In this document: positions 1-8,310 of the stretch, one piece after another | How positions within the stretch are numbered: position 1 is the first letter of the stretch | How the letters are laid out: every line of letters starts with the position of its first letter | Source: Conexibacter sp. S30A1 | GTDB taxonomy: Bacteria; Actinomycetota; Thermoleophilia; Solirubrobacterales; Solirubrobacteraceae | Assembly (NCBI RefSeq): GCF_023330665.1 | Contig: NZ_CP097127.1 | Coordinates: 2,480,001 to 2,544,000 of the forward strand | Direction of reading: 5' to 3' | DNA length: 64,000 nucleotides | Made by a program: the position numbers and the translations under genes | Notes under the pieces: generated by a model | What the model saw: only the letters and a program-made list of their open reading frames with translations | Told to the model about the DNA's origin: nothing | Database searches by the model: none

Positions 1-931
1 AGCCCACCCCGGAGGCCTCAAAGAGCTTCCCGTAGACGCTCGTCTGGGTGAAACCGGGCATCGTGTTGAGCTCGTTGAGGAGCACCTCGTCGCCGCTGAC
101 AAAGAAGTCGGCGCGGGCCAGGCCGGCGCAGTCGGCCAGCGCGAACGCTTGCCCCGCAAGCGCTCGAACCCGGGTGCGCGCCACCTCCGAGATCCGGGCC
201 GGAACGATCAGCTGCATGGCGCCAGGCGTGTACTTGGCGTGGTAGTCATACCAGCCTGACTCGCCTGCCGCCAACAGGATCTCACCCGGCTCCGAGATCT
301 CCGGCTCGTCGTTGCCGAGCACGGCGCATTCCACCTCGACGCCCGCAGCCACCGCCTCCACCACAACGGTGCCGTCGTGGGCAAAGGCCTCCTCCAGCGC
401 CGCCGGCAGCTGCTCCGCGGCGAGCACTCGCTCGATCCCGACCGAGGAGCCCAGGCCGGCAGGCTTGGTGAAGACCGGGAGCCCGAGCGCGGCCAGCGCG
501 TCCAGCACCGCACCCCGGTCAAGCTCCCAGTCGCTGGCCCTGACAACACGATGGGCCACCTGCGGCAGGCCGGCGCTCTGCAGCACGCGTTTGAAGGCGA
601 CCTTGTCCATGCACACGGCGCTCGCTGTCACGCCCGAGCCGACGTAGGGAACCCCGAGCAGCTCGAGCAGCCCCTGAACGGTGCCGTCCTCTCCGAACGG
701 CCCGTGCAACACCGGGAACACCAGGTCCACTCCTGGCCACCCGCGCCCCGGCGTCAGGCTCAGCTCGCGGCCATCAGCGTGCCAGACACCATCGCGGCTG
801 ACCTCCACGGCCAGCACCTCATGCCCTGCCTCACGCAGCCCAGCGGCCACCGCCGCCGCCGAGCGCAGCGAGACTTCGTGCTCGGAGGAACGGCCGCCGC
901 CGAGCACTGCGATCCGGTGTCTGGCGCTCAC
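1..931 (-). CDS. ddl: D-alanine--D-alanine ligase (3' end outside window)
   Basis: ATP-dependent cytoplasmic ligase that joins two D-alanines for the peptidoglycan stem peptide. About 310 residues are visible. The N-terminus reads IAVLGGGRSSEHEVSL, the central part contains VFPVLHGPFGEDG, and the ATP-grasp end contains NELNTMPGFT, the conserved metal/substrate segment. Only some 30-50 C-terminal residues should lie beyond position 1. The start is a GTG at 931 that overlaps the stop of the upstream PASTA kinase gene in a GTGA arrangement, so translation is probably coupled. Having Ddl as the last gene of the kinase/RodA/PBP operon is unlike the usual mur-cluster location and links precursor supply to kinase signalling. 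Confidence 0.93.
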   Translation of the reverse strand, partial: MSARHRIAVLGGGRSSEHEVSLRSAAAVAAGLREAGHEVLAVEVSRDGVWHADGRELSLTPGRGWPGVDLVFPVLHGPFGEDGTVQGLLELLGVPYVGSGVTASAVCMDKVAFKRVLQSAGLPQVAHRVVRASDWELDRGAVLDALAALGLPVFTKPAGLGSSVGIERVLAAEQLPAALEEAFAHDGTVVVEAVAAGVEVECAVLGNDEPEISEPGEILLAAGESGWYDYHAKYTPGAMQLIVPARISEVARTRVRALAGQAFALADCAGLARADFFVSGDEVLLNELNTMPGFTQTSVYGKLFEASGVG

Positions 932-2901
932 GTCGTGGTGGTCGGGGCGGTGTTGGTCCCCGTCTGCGTGGTCGTGCTGGAGGGCGGGGCCTGACCGATC
1001 GACACCGTCACCACGGCGCCCTTCTTGACGACGCTGGTCGATGTCGGGAACTGCTTGATCACCAGGCCGACGACGTTCGGGTTGTGCGTGGTCTTCTGCA
1101 CCTCCTTCACGCTGAGGCCGTCGGTGTACAGCGTCTGGGCAGCCTGGGACGGCGTATCGCCGACGACGCGTGGGACCCTGACCGTGTCGGGGGCCTTGGC
1201 GACCGTGAGCGTGATCGTCGCGCTGGTGCCAAGCGGCTGACCCGCGGTCGGCGACTGGGCGATCACCGTGCCCGGCGCGACCGACGTGGTGGTCTGGGTG
1301 ACCGTGCTCTGCTTGTTGCTGAACTGCGCGAGCGCGCTCTGCGCCTCCCCGAGGTTGTCGCCCACCACGTTGGGCATCGCCAGCCCGGAGCTCATGTAGA
1401 GGACCACGCTGTCACCCTTGGTCAGGCTCGCGCCGGAAGCCGGCTGGGTACCCACCGCTTCCCCCTGCGGCACCGTCGAGGAGACCTCCGGCTTAACCTC
1501 TGAAACCTTCAGCCCGCTCTGCTTGATCTGCTGCTTGGCGGCCTGCTCGGAGAGCGTCGCCACGTCCGGCACCGTTGCCTGGCCGGGACCGCTTGAAACG
1601 TTCAGGATCACGGTCGACCCGGTGCGCATGCGCACGCTGCCATGCGGACTCTGGGAGAGCACCTGGCCAGCGGACCTGTTCGAGGTCACGCCTACGACTG
1701 TCCATTTGAAGCCCGCGTTGCCGAGTGTCGCCTCGGCGCTCGACTGCTGCAGGCCGACGACGTCGGGAATCAGCGCCTTCTGGGGGCGCGTCAGCACGTA
1801 GGCCGCAGCGCCCCCGCCGACGAGCAGCAGGACGACCAGCAGCGCCAGCAGCCACGGCCAGCGCGGTGGGCGGCGGCGCTCGTCGCGACGCTCCTCGTCG
1901 TAGCGGTCAGCGGGCCCGCCGTCGCTGGTACCGGCTGGCGCGCTGCCGTAGGCTCCGGGGGCGGCTGGAGCCGGGATCACACTCGTGTGTGGGTAGGCGC
2001 TCACAGGCCCTGCGGGCACGGGCAGCGCCGATACCACCGGCATGCTGGCGGTCCGCTCGACAGCGGGCGTCGGCAGCGAGTCGCGCACCTGCTCAAGCGC
2101 CATGATGAACTGGTCGGCGTCGGTCGGACGATCGCCGGCATCCTTGTTGAGTGCCCACATGACCACCTGCTCGAGCGCTGCCGGGACCTCGGGGTTGATC
2201 TGGCTGGGCGGCACAGGCGTCTCGGATACGTGCTTGAGCGCGATCGACACGGGGGACTCGCCATCAAACGGGACGCGACCGGTCAGCATCTCATAGAGCA
2301 CAATGCCGATCGAGTACAGGTCGCTCGGGGCGCTCACCGAATGACCCTGTGCCTGCTCGGGCGAGAGGTACTGCGCAGTGCCCATGATCGACCCGGTCTC
2401 GGTCATGTCCGAGGCGCCCGCACGGGCGATCCCAAAGTCCGTGACCTTGACGTGATCGTTGTCGTCGATGATCACGTTGTGCGGCTTCAGGTCGCGGTGA
2501 ATCACCCCGCGCCGGTGGGCGAACCGCGCCGCCTTCAGCATCTGGATGGCGATGTCTATGGCGCGATCGACCTCGAGCGGAGCCTCCTCGCGGATCAGCC
2601 GCTTGAGCGTGCGCCCCGGCAGATACTCCATGGCGATGTAGTAGGTGCCCTCGAAGCTGCCGCGGTCAAAGACGCTGACGACATTTGGGTGCTGCAGCGA
2701 CGCTGCGGCCTGCGCCTCGCGCCGGAAGCGCTCGACGAAGCCGGGGTCCTCCGCGAAGCGTCGGTGCAGAAGCTTCAGCGCGATATCACGATCAAGCTGT
2801 TGGTCGCGGGCCAGGTAAACGTCCGCCATGCCGCCGGCTCCGAGCCGATGCAGCACCCGGTAGCGACCGTCGATGATGTCCCCGGCGTCGAATTCGCTCA
2901 T
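928..2901 (-). CDS. pknB: Membrane Ser/Thr protein kinase with four PASTA domains (PknB type)
   Basis: Receptor-type eukaryotic-like kinase of 657 residues. The kinase domain spans about residues 14-275, with the glycine loop GAGGMADVY, Lys43, HRDLKPHN (Asp137), DFG (Asp155) and GTAQYLSPEQ. A proline/arginine-rich juxtamembrane stretch leads to one transmembrane helix near 348-370. Four extracellular PASTA repeats follow, opening with IPDVVG, VPDVAT, MPNVVG and VPRVVG, then a Thr/Ser-rich tail. Family knowledge: PASTA repeats sense muropeptides or lipid II, and the kinase phosphorylates FHA proteins and division proteins. The start ATG overlaps the stop of the PBP gene by 4 nt. The PP2C phosphatase and both FHA partners are upstream in the same operon. 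Confidence 0.96.
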   Translation of the reverse strand: MSEFDAGDIIDGRYRVLHRLGAGGMADVYLARDQQLDRDIALKLLHRRFAEDPGFVERFRREAQAAASLQHPNVVSVFDRGSFEGTYYIAMEYLPGRTLKRLIREEAPLEVDRAIDIAIQMLKAARFAHRRGVIHRDLKPHNVIIDDNDHVKVTDFGIARAGASDMTETGSIMGTAQYLSPEQAQGHSVSAPSDLYSIGIVLYEMLTGRVPFDGESPVSIALKHVSETPVPPSQINPEVPAALEQVVMWALNKDAGDRPTDADQFIMALEQVRDSLPTPAVERTASMPVVSALPVPAGPVSAYPHTSVIPAPAAPGAYGSAPAGTSDGGPADRYDEERRDERRRPPRWPWLLALLVVLLLVGGGAAAYVLTRPQKALIPDVVGLQQSSAEATLGNAGFKWTVVGVTSNRSAGQVLSQSPHGSVRMRTGSTVILNVSSGPGQATVPDVATLSEQAAKQQIKQSGLKVSEVKPEVSSTVPQGEAVGTQPASGASLTKGDSVVLYMSSGLAMPNVVGDNLGEAQSALAQFSNKQSTVTQTTTSVAPGTVIAQSPTAGQPLGTSATITLTVAKAPDTVRVPRVVGDTPSQAAQTLYTDGLSVKEVQKTTHNPNVVGLVIKQFPTSTSVVKKGAVVTVSIGQAPPSSTTTQTGTNTAPTTTT

Positions 2902-4370
2902 TGGCCTTCCGCTAACAGTGTCTTTATCATCTCGGCCGCTATAGGTGCAGCGTAGGTGCCGCCGTAGCCGCCCGGGATGTCGGATAGCTCGACCGCAACC
3001 GCGATCTTGGGGTCGCTCTCCGAGAAGGAGACAAACCAGGCGTCGTCGTAGGTCTCGCCGCCGGGACAGACGTTATTGACACGAACGCCGGTCACACAGG
3101 CGCCGAGCGAGGCGCTGCCGGTCTTGCCGACGAGGTTGAGCCCCGGAATGTTGGCGAGCGTGCCGGTGCCGGATTCGACCACGTGGCGCATCATCTGCGT
3201 CTCCTCCTGGGCGATCTGCGGGCGCATCACCTGGTCGTACTCCTGCGGTCTGATCGTCTCGACGGTCTCGCCATCGCTGTTTACTACCCTGCTGGTGAGC
3301 CGTGGTTCCATGAGTTTGCCGTTGTTGGCGATCGCGGCCACGACCATCGCCATCTGCAGCGGCGTCACCTCCAGGTCGCCCTGACCGATCGAGGTGCGGC
3401 CGACGTCCATGTTCGGGTTGGTGATCGGCACAAAGCTGCCGTTGTAGAACTCGCCGCTCGGACGCATCTGGGCGGCCGGATAATCCATCGGCGGCACCGA
3501 GTAGAAACCGAACCGCTTCATGTACTCCTGGAGCGTCGGCGCGCCGACCCGCAGGCCGACCTGGGCGTAGATCGTGTCGATCGAGTCGGTGAGCGCGGTC
3601 GTCAGGGTCGTGCCCGGCGGGTAGCTGACGTTGCCGTCATTGTGCAGGGGGATACCGTCGACCAGCAGTGGCGACGGACCAGCGAAGGTGGAGTTCGGCG
3701 TCAGCTTGCCGGAGTTCAGCGCCGCCGCGGTGACCACGAGCTTGAACGTCGAGCCGGGCGGCAATCCCCCCTGGGTGGCGAGGTTGAACTGGCAGCCCAC
3801 GTGAGCGGCATTCGCGGGACAGGGCGCACCCAGGTTGTTGTCGTTGTAGCTCGGGTTGGAGTACATCACCTTGACCGCGCCGGTCTGCGGCACGATCGCA
3901 ACCACGGCGCCGACCCTGCCGGCCAGCAGCTTGCGCGCCAGCGCCTGCCCCTTGGGGTCAAGCGTCGTGTAGACGCTGTCGCCGACCTGCGGGGTGCCGT
4001 TGAAGGAGCCGAACAGGCTGGCCTGGCGGCTCTGCAAGCCGGTGAGCGCGCGGTTGCGTGTCTGCTCGATGCCCGCGATCTGGTTCTCCTGCGGGTTGTA
4101 GTAGCCGACCGCCTGCGCAAACAGCGAGCCCTGCGGGTAGACGCTCTTCCAGGTGCCGTTGGCGGCCTTCACCGACCGCGCGAGAACCGCACCGTTATCT
4201 GCAAGGATCTCGCCGCGCTTGACCTTCAGCGAGGCATAGAAGCCGAGCTGGTTGAGCCGGTTGTGGTCGAGCGCGGAGGCGCTGAACACGGTCCAGCGCG
4301 AGGTCCATACGATCAGCAGCGCAAACAGCACCACCACCACCGAGAACAGCCTCAGGATCGAACGGTTCAT
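2898..4370 (-). CDS. pbpA: Class B penicillin-binding protein (PbpA type transpeptidase)
   Basis: 490-residue bitopic D,D-transpeptidase that cross-links peptidoglycan. An N-terminal membrane anchor (about 8-25) is followed by a short dimerisation region and the transpeptidase domain. The nucleophile motif is STFK (Ser207-Lys210). The second motif reads SID where SxN is usual, and the third is KTG in VGKTGSAS. It is the size of mycobacterial PbpA and lacks a C-terminal PASTA domain. The gene lies 18 nt after rodA and overlaps pknB, giving the SEDS glycosyltransferase plus bPBP pairing expected of an elongation or septation synthase. The SID variant of SxN is worth noting but sits in the expected place. 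Confidence 0.94.
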   Translation of the reverse strand: MNRSILRLFSVVVVLFALLIVWTSRWTVFSASALDHNRLNQLGFYASLKVKRGEILADNGAVLARSVKAANGTWKSVYPQGSLFAQAVGYYNPQENQIAGIEQTRNRALTGLQSRQASLFGSFNGTPQVGDSVYTTLDPKGQALARKLLAGRVGAVVAIVPQTGAVKVMYSNPSYNDNNLGAPCPANAAHVGCQFNLATQGGLPPGSTFKLVVTAAALNSGKLTPNSTFAGPSPLLVDGIPLHNDGNVSYPPGTTLTTALTDSIDTIYAQVGLRVGAPTLQEYMKRFGFYSVPPMDYPAAQMRPSGEFYNGSFVPITNPNMDVGRTSIGQGDLEVTPLQMAMVVAAIANNGKLMEPRLTSRVVNSDGETVETIRPQEYDQVMRPQIAQEETQMMRHVVESGTGTLANIPGLNLVGKTGSASLGACVTGVRVNNVCPGGETYDDAWFVSFSESDPKIAVAVELSDIPGGYGGTYAAPIAAEMIKTLLAEGQ

Positions 4371-4388
4371 CTGCGCGGCCCCCTTATC

Positions 4389-5699
4389 TCACGTGTCGCT
4401 CAGCGGCCGCCGAGCCCGGTCGGAGACGAGCAAGAGGAGCGCGACCAGCACGAAGTTGGCGAGTATCGACGAGCCCCCGTAGGCGACGAACGGCAGCGGC
4501 ACCCCCGTGAACGGGATCACGCGCGCCACACCGCCGACGATCACAAAGACCTGCACCGCGATCACCGTGGAGAGCCCCACGGCCAGCAGCTTCGAGAAGG
4601 AGTCACGTGCCAGCATCGCCGCCTTGAAACCCCGCGAGATGAACAGCAGGTAGGTGACCAGCAGTCCGGCGGCGCCGAACAGACCGAGGTCGCCGGTGAT
4701 CACCGAGAAGACCATGTCGGTCGAGGGGAAGGGAATCAGCGCGTTGGTGGTGCCAGGGATGTAGAGCAGCGTCTGTCCGAACCCCTGGCCAAAGAGGCCG
4801 CCCGCAGCCATCGCGAACTGCGCGTTTGCGAGCTGGTATGACCCGAGCGGCGCCGAGTAAAGGGCCGGGTTGAACGGGTGCAACCAGTCCTGGATGCGCG
4901 CGTCGATGTGCGGGATGTGCGTGGCCAGGAACCAGGAGCCCAGCCCGAACGCGAGCATCCCGAAGATCACGAACGAGATCCGGTCGGTGGCCACGTAGAC
5001 GATTGCCAACAGCGCCCCGTAGAACATCAGCGACGAGCCGATGTCCCCGATCACGACCAGCGCCAGCATCGCCGCCCCCCAGAGCGCGAGCAGCGGACCC
5101 AGGTGCTTTAGCGGCGGGATCCGGTAGCCGAGGATCCGGCGGCCGGATGCGAGCGCCTGCCGGTGGTCACGCAGATAGGAGGAGAGGAAGATGACGACCC
5201 CAACCTTTGCGAACTCGGGCGGCTGGAAGGTGATGCCCGGCAGGTGGATGGCAAGGTAGGCCCCACCCGAGTACACCCCCAGACCAGGCACGCGCGGCAG
5301 CAGCAGCAGCACGACCGAACCGGTCATGATCAGGTAGCGGTAGTTCTCCAGGCGCCGGTAGTCGCGGAACCAGACGATCGTCGCGGCAAACAGGACCAGC
5401 CCGAGCACGAACCACTGCGCCTGCACACGGGCTTCGGTGGCGCCGTCAATCCGGTAGATCATCACCAGCCCGTAGCAGGCGAGGACCGCCACCAGCGGAA
5501 AGATGAATGGATCAGCGTGCGGCAGCGTGACGCGAATGAAGATGTGCGCGCCCAGGCAGAGTCCCAAAAAGATTGCGCCGTAGATCAGCGACACCGTCTC
5601 GAGCTGGTTGGCGCGCTGGATGTAGACGGCGGCGAAGCCGGCACTCACCAGCAGCGCCGCCGGAACCAGGCTGATCAGCTCCCAGTTGCGTGCCCTCAT
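4389..5699 (-). CDS. rodA: SEDS peptidoglycan polymerase (FtsW/RodA/SpoVE family)
   Basis: 436 residues, about ten predicted membrane helices. SEDS proteins polymerise lipid II into glycan strands at the membrane and work with a class B PBP, which is the next gene. Recognisable family segments include GDLGLFGA, PFPSTDMVFSVITGD and the terminal GVPLPFVAYGGSS. The start ATG at 5699 overlaps the stop of the PP2C gene (5696-5699), so the phosphatase and polymerase are translationally coupled. In mycobacteria the gene at this position is rodA; sequence alone does not settle RodA versus FtsW. Confidence 0.94.
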   Translation of the reverse strand: MRARNWELISLVPAALLVSAGFAAVYIQRANQLETVSLIYGAIFLGLCLGAHIFIRVTLPHADPFIFPLVAVLACYGLVMIYRIDGATEARVQAQWFVLGLVLFAATIVWFRDYRRLENYRYLIMTGSVVLLLLPRVPGLGVYSGGAYLAIHLPGITFQPPEFAKVGVVIFLSSYLRDHRQALASGRRILGYRIPPLKHLGPLLALWGAAMLALVVIGDIGSSLMFYGALLAIVYVATDRISFVIFGMLAFGLGSWFLATHIPHIDARIQDWLHPFNPALYSAPLGSYQLANAQFAMAAGGLFGQGFGQTLLYIPGTTNALIPFPSTDMVFSVITGDLGLFGAAGLLVTYLLFISRGFKAAMLARDSFSKLLAVGLSTVIAVQVFVIVGGVARVIPFTGVPLPFVAYGGSSILANFVLVALLLLVSDRARRPLSDT

Positions 5700-6943
5700 C
5701 TGCTGATCCTGCCCAGCTCGACAGCGTTCAGCAGGCTGATCGCGCTCGCCTGGTCACGCATTGCGTGGTTGAGGATGGCGGCGCGCCGGTCGGTGGGGAT
5801 CGTGGCGGCGGGCACGCCCGAGATGAAGTACGCCTCGTACAACGGAATCCCAAGCGGCAGCGTATAGGGGAAGCCACGGTAGAGCACGACCGTCCCCTGA
5901 CCGTTGGTCCCCAGGAAGTACAGCTGGCGGCTGGCCAGATAGCCGGCGGACCCGATCAGCGCCAGGACGATCACGACCGTCGTCAAACCAACCATCACCT
6001 TGGCGCGTGTGCCGAACTCGCGCGGGCGACCGGAGGTCTGGACGAAGCCGGGCGGCACGCGCGGCCTGAAACCCTGGAGTCTGGCGCGGGGTACGGGCCG
6101 CGCCGCACGCGCCGCACGGGCCGCACGGGCGGCGGCCATGCGGTTGGAACCCACCGCCGGCAGCCCAGCGGCGGGCGTGGACAGCGCGTTTACGGTCGTC
6201 GGCTGATCCAGGGACGAGTCGTCCGTGGCCGCCAGCGCGACCCGGAACAGCACGACCGTGATGTTGTCGCGGCCCCCAGCCTCGTTGGCGGCCGCGATCA
6301 GACGCCTGGCTGCATCGTCGAGACTCGTGGCCTCAAGCAGCTCGGCCTGGACCTGCTGCTCGCTGATCATCGAAGTGAGGCCGTCACTGCACAGCAGGAT
6401 CACGTCCCCGGGCCGCAGCGGATAGGTCCAGGTGTCGATCTCGACGATCGGCTCGATTCCCACCGCACGCGTGATCACCGACCGCTGCGGGTGCTCGGCC
6501 GCCTCTTCCTCGGTCAACCGCCCGCCTCGCAAGAGCTCCTCAACCAGCGAGTGGTCCTCCGTCAGTCGCGTGAGCTCCCCGTCGCGCAGCAGGTAGGCGC
6601 GGCTGTCGCCGACGTGGGCGATCGACACGGCGTCTGAGTCCAGGTAGGCAGCCGTCACCGTGGTGCCCATGCCGGCGCTGGCAGCCTCGCTGCGCGAGCG
6701 TCCGTTGATCTCGCTGTTGGCGCGTTGGACCACCACCGAGAGCCGCTCCTCGGGCGTGCCCTCGGGCGGCAGCCCGGCCCGGAAGGCGTCGACCACCATG
6801 CGCGAGGCGACCTCCCCAGCCTGCGCACCGCCCATACCGTCGGCAACCACGAACACGGGATCACGGGCGTAGCTCGAGTCCTCGTTGTCACGCCGCTGGC
6901 GGCCGGCGTCGCTGAGGACGGCTATCTCGGTGGCGATCAACAT
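5696..6943 (-). CDS. pstP: PP2C-family Ser/Thr protein phosphatase (PstP type)
   Basis: Metal-dependent phosphatase expected to reverse PknB-type phosphorylation. Of 415 residues the first 240 form the PP2C domain, with RRDNEDS, VVADGMGGAQAGE, ILLCSDGLT and GGRDNITVV, the aspartates that bind the two metals. An Ala/Arg-rich linker (about 265-310) leads to one transmembrane helix (about 310-332) and a short extracytoplasmic tail ending DQASAISLLNAVEL. It lies between fhaB (15 nt upstream) and rodA (4-nt overlap), the standard actinobacterial order fhaAB-pstP-rodA-pbpA-pknB. Confidence 0.95.
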   Translation of the reverse strand: MLIATEIAVLSDAGRQRRDNEDSSYARDPVFVVADGMGGAQAGEVASRMVVDAFRAGLPPEGTPEERLSVVVQRANSEINGRSRSEAASAGMGTTVTAAYLDSDAVSIAHVGDSRAYLLRDGELTRLTEDHSLVEELLRGGRLTEEEAAEHPQRSVITRAVGIEPIVEIDTWTYPLRPGDVILLCSDGLTSMISEQQVQAELLEATSLDDAARRLIAAANEAGGRDNITVVLFRVALAATDDSSLDQPTTVNALSTPAAGLPAVGSNRMAAARAARAARAARPVPRARLQGFRPRVPPGFVQTSGRPREFGTRAKVMVGLTTVVIVLALIGSAGYLASRQLYFLGTNGQGTVVLYRGFPYTLPLGIPLYEAYFISGVPAATIPTDRRAAILNHAMRDQASAISLLNAVELGRISR

Positions 6944-6958
6944 CTGCTCGGTGGCTGT

Positions 6959-7447
6959 TTACTGCAAGTACGTGAATTCGGAGTCGCCGATTCGGATGCG
7001 GTCCCCGACATGCAGCGGCTGGGGCCCGGTCACAGGCTCGCCGTTGAGGTAGGTTCCGTTGGTCGAGCCCAGATCCTCGAGCACGAGCGTGCGACCGTGG
7101 CGAGTGATGCTCGCATGCCGGGTCGATGCGAACGGGTCCTCCAGCTTCAGCTCAACGTCGCCCCGCCCCAGTGTCACCGGATCCATCAGGTCGTAGGCGA
7201 CGCCGGGCTCGTGACCGCTGGCGTGCTCCACCACCAGCCGCGGCTCGAACTCCTCATCGCCAAGCAGCGCCATCGGGTCGACGGTTTGATGGATGCTCGT
7301 GGCCTCCCCGACCGGCACGGTGCTCCCGCCACCGCCGCGGAGACCGCGGCGCAGGTCAAAGAGCGTGCTCGCCGCGACCCATACCAGGAACAGGTACAGA
7401 ACGATCAGGAAGCCGAGCTTGAGTCCTACGGATACTGGCTGGAGCAT
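6959..7447 (-). CDS. fhaB: Membrane-anchored FHA domain protein (FhaB/FipA type)
   Basis: 162 residues. One N-terminal transmembrane helix (LGFLIVLYLFLVWVAA) is followed by a linker and a C-terminal FHA domain (about 80-160) with the phosphothreonine-binding pattern GRG, STRHASI and GSTNGTYLNG. FHA domains read pThr marks made by the operon's kinases. It lies 24 nt downstream of fhaA and 15 nt before pstP. In mycobacteria the equivalent connects PknB activity to FtsZ/FtsQ or RodA; that role is inferred here from context. Confidence 0.93.
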   Translation of the reverse strand: MLQPVSVGLKLGFLIVLYLFLVWVAASTLFDLRRGLRGGGGSTVPVGEATSIHQTVDPMALLGDEEFEPRLVVEHASGHEPGVAYDLMDPVTLGRGDVELKLEDPFASTRHASITRHGRTLVLEDLGSTNGTYLNGEPVTGPQPLHVGDRIRIGDSEFTYLQ

Positions 7448-7471
7448 CGGGGCTTCAGGCGGTCTGGAAGG

Positions 7472-8251
7472 TCATTCCAGCTCGAAGGTGACAAACGCCG
7501 AGCCCAGCTCGATCTCGTCGCCCGGCGCAAGCGGCGCCGCGCCATGCACCGACCGGCCGTTCAGGCGCGTGCCGTTCGTGGAGCCGAGGTCGCTGATCAC
7601 CCACCCATCGGCGCCTGGCCGGAGCTCGGCGTGGCGGCGCGAGACGTTCTGGTCCTCGATCACGATGTCGCAATCGCGGCTGCGTCCCAGCGTGGCGCCG
7701 CGCGGTGGGACCATCAGCCGTCGGCCGTTGTAGATCACCAGCGCACGCTGCCGGCGCGGCGCCGGGACATCTGCGGGCGGCCCCGCGAGCCGTTGCGACG
7801 GGCTGAAGACCATCGTATGGCCGACCGGCTCGGGATCCGCTCCCGCGCTTGACCAAGGCGCGTAGGACGGCGGCGGCTCCTCGGGCTCAACCACCGCCGT
7901 CTCGATCCCGAACTCCCCGAGGCCCAGACGCTCGTCGGTCTCGAACTCGATCAGCGGGCTGGAGAGCAACGCGAAACGCTCACGCCGGGCGTGCTCCAGC
8001 AGGTAGCCGGACAGCTCCTCGGCCAGCGCGTCCTCATAACTGGCAAAGCGCTCCCGGTCACGGGGTGAGAGAAAGACGCGGTACTCGTTGGGTACGTAGG
8101 TGCGCGACAGCGTGGGGTAGCGGTGCTCCTCCATCTCGCGAGCCAGCTTGCGCGCGATCTCCAATGGCCGCACCTCGGAGCGGAAGACGCGGTTGAACGT
8201 GCCTTCGACGACTCCGGCTATCTTGTTCTCGAGGTTTCTGAGTACGGGCAT
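7472..8251 (-). CDS. fhaA: DUF3662-FHA protein (FhaA type)
   Basis: 259 residues with two parts. The N-terminal DUF3662 domain (about 1-120) begins PVLRNLENKIAGVVEGTF and contains RPLEIARKLAREM. The C-terminal FHA domain (about 175-255) has RSRDCDIVIED, SRRHAEL and GSTNGTRLNG. In mycobacteria FhaA binds the phosphorylated pseudokinase domain of MviN/MurJ and regulates lipid II flipping. A short Pro-rich linker separates the domains, much shorter than the long linker of M. tuberculosis FhaA. It is preceded by a membrane-associated kinase gene rather than starting the operon. Confidence 0.94.
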   Translation of the reverse strand: MPVLRNLENKIAGVVEGTFNRVFRSEVRPLEIARKLAREMEEHRYPTLSRTYVPNEYRVFLSPRDRERFASYEDALAEELSGYLLEHARRERFALLSSPLIEFETDERLGLGEFGIETAVVEPEEPPPSYAPWSSAGADPEPVGHTMVFSPSQRLAGPPADVPAPRRQRALVIYNGRRLMVPPRGATLGRSRDCDIVIEDQNVSRRHAELRPGADGWVISDLGSTNGTRLNGRSVHGAAPLAPGDEIELGSAFVTFELE

Positions 8252-8310
8252 GATCTTCGCTGGCGGAGGCTGATCCGGCGAGCTCGGTCACTGATGTCCA
8301 ACCACTCATC

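Noticed and set aside
1642-2955. Long plus-strand ORF of 437 codons opposite pknB
   Set aside because: GC-rich third positions keep the opposite strand open; the kinase and PASTA motifs fix the real frame on the minus strand.
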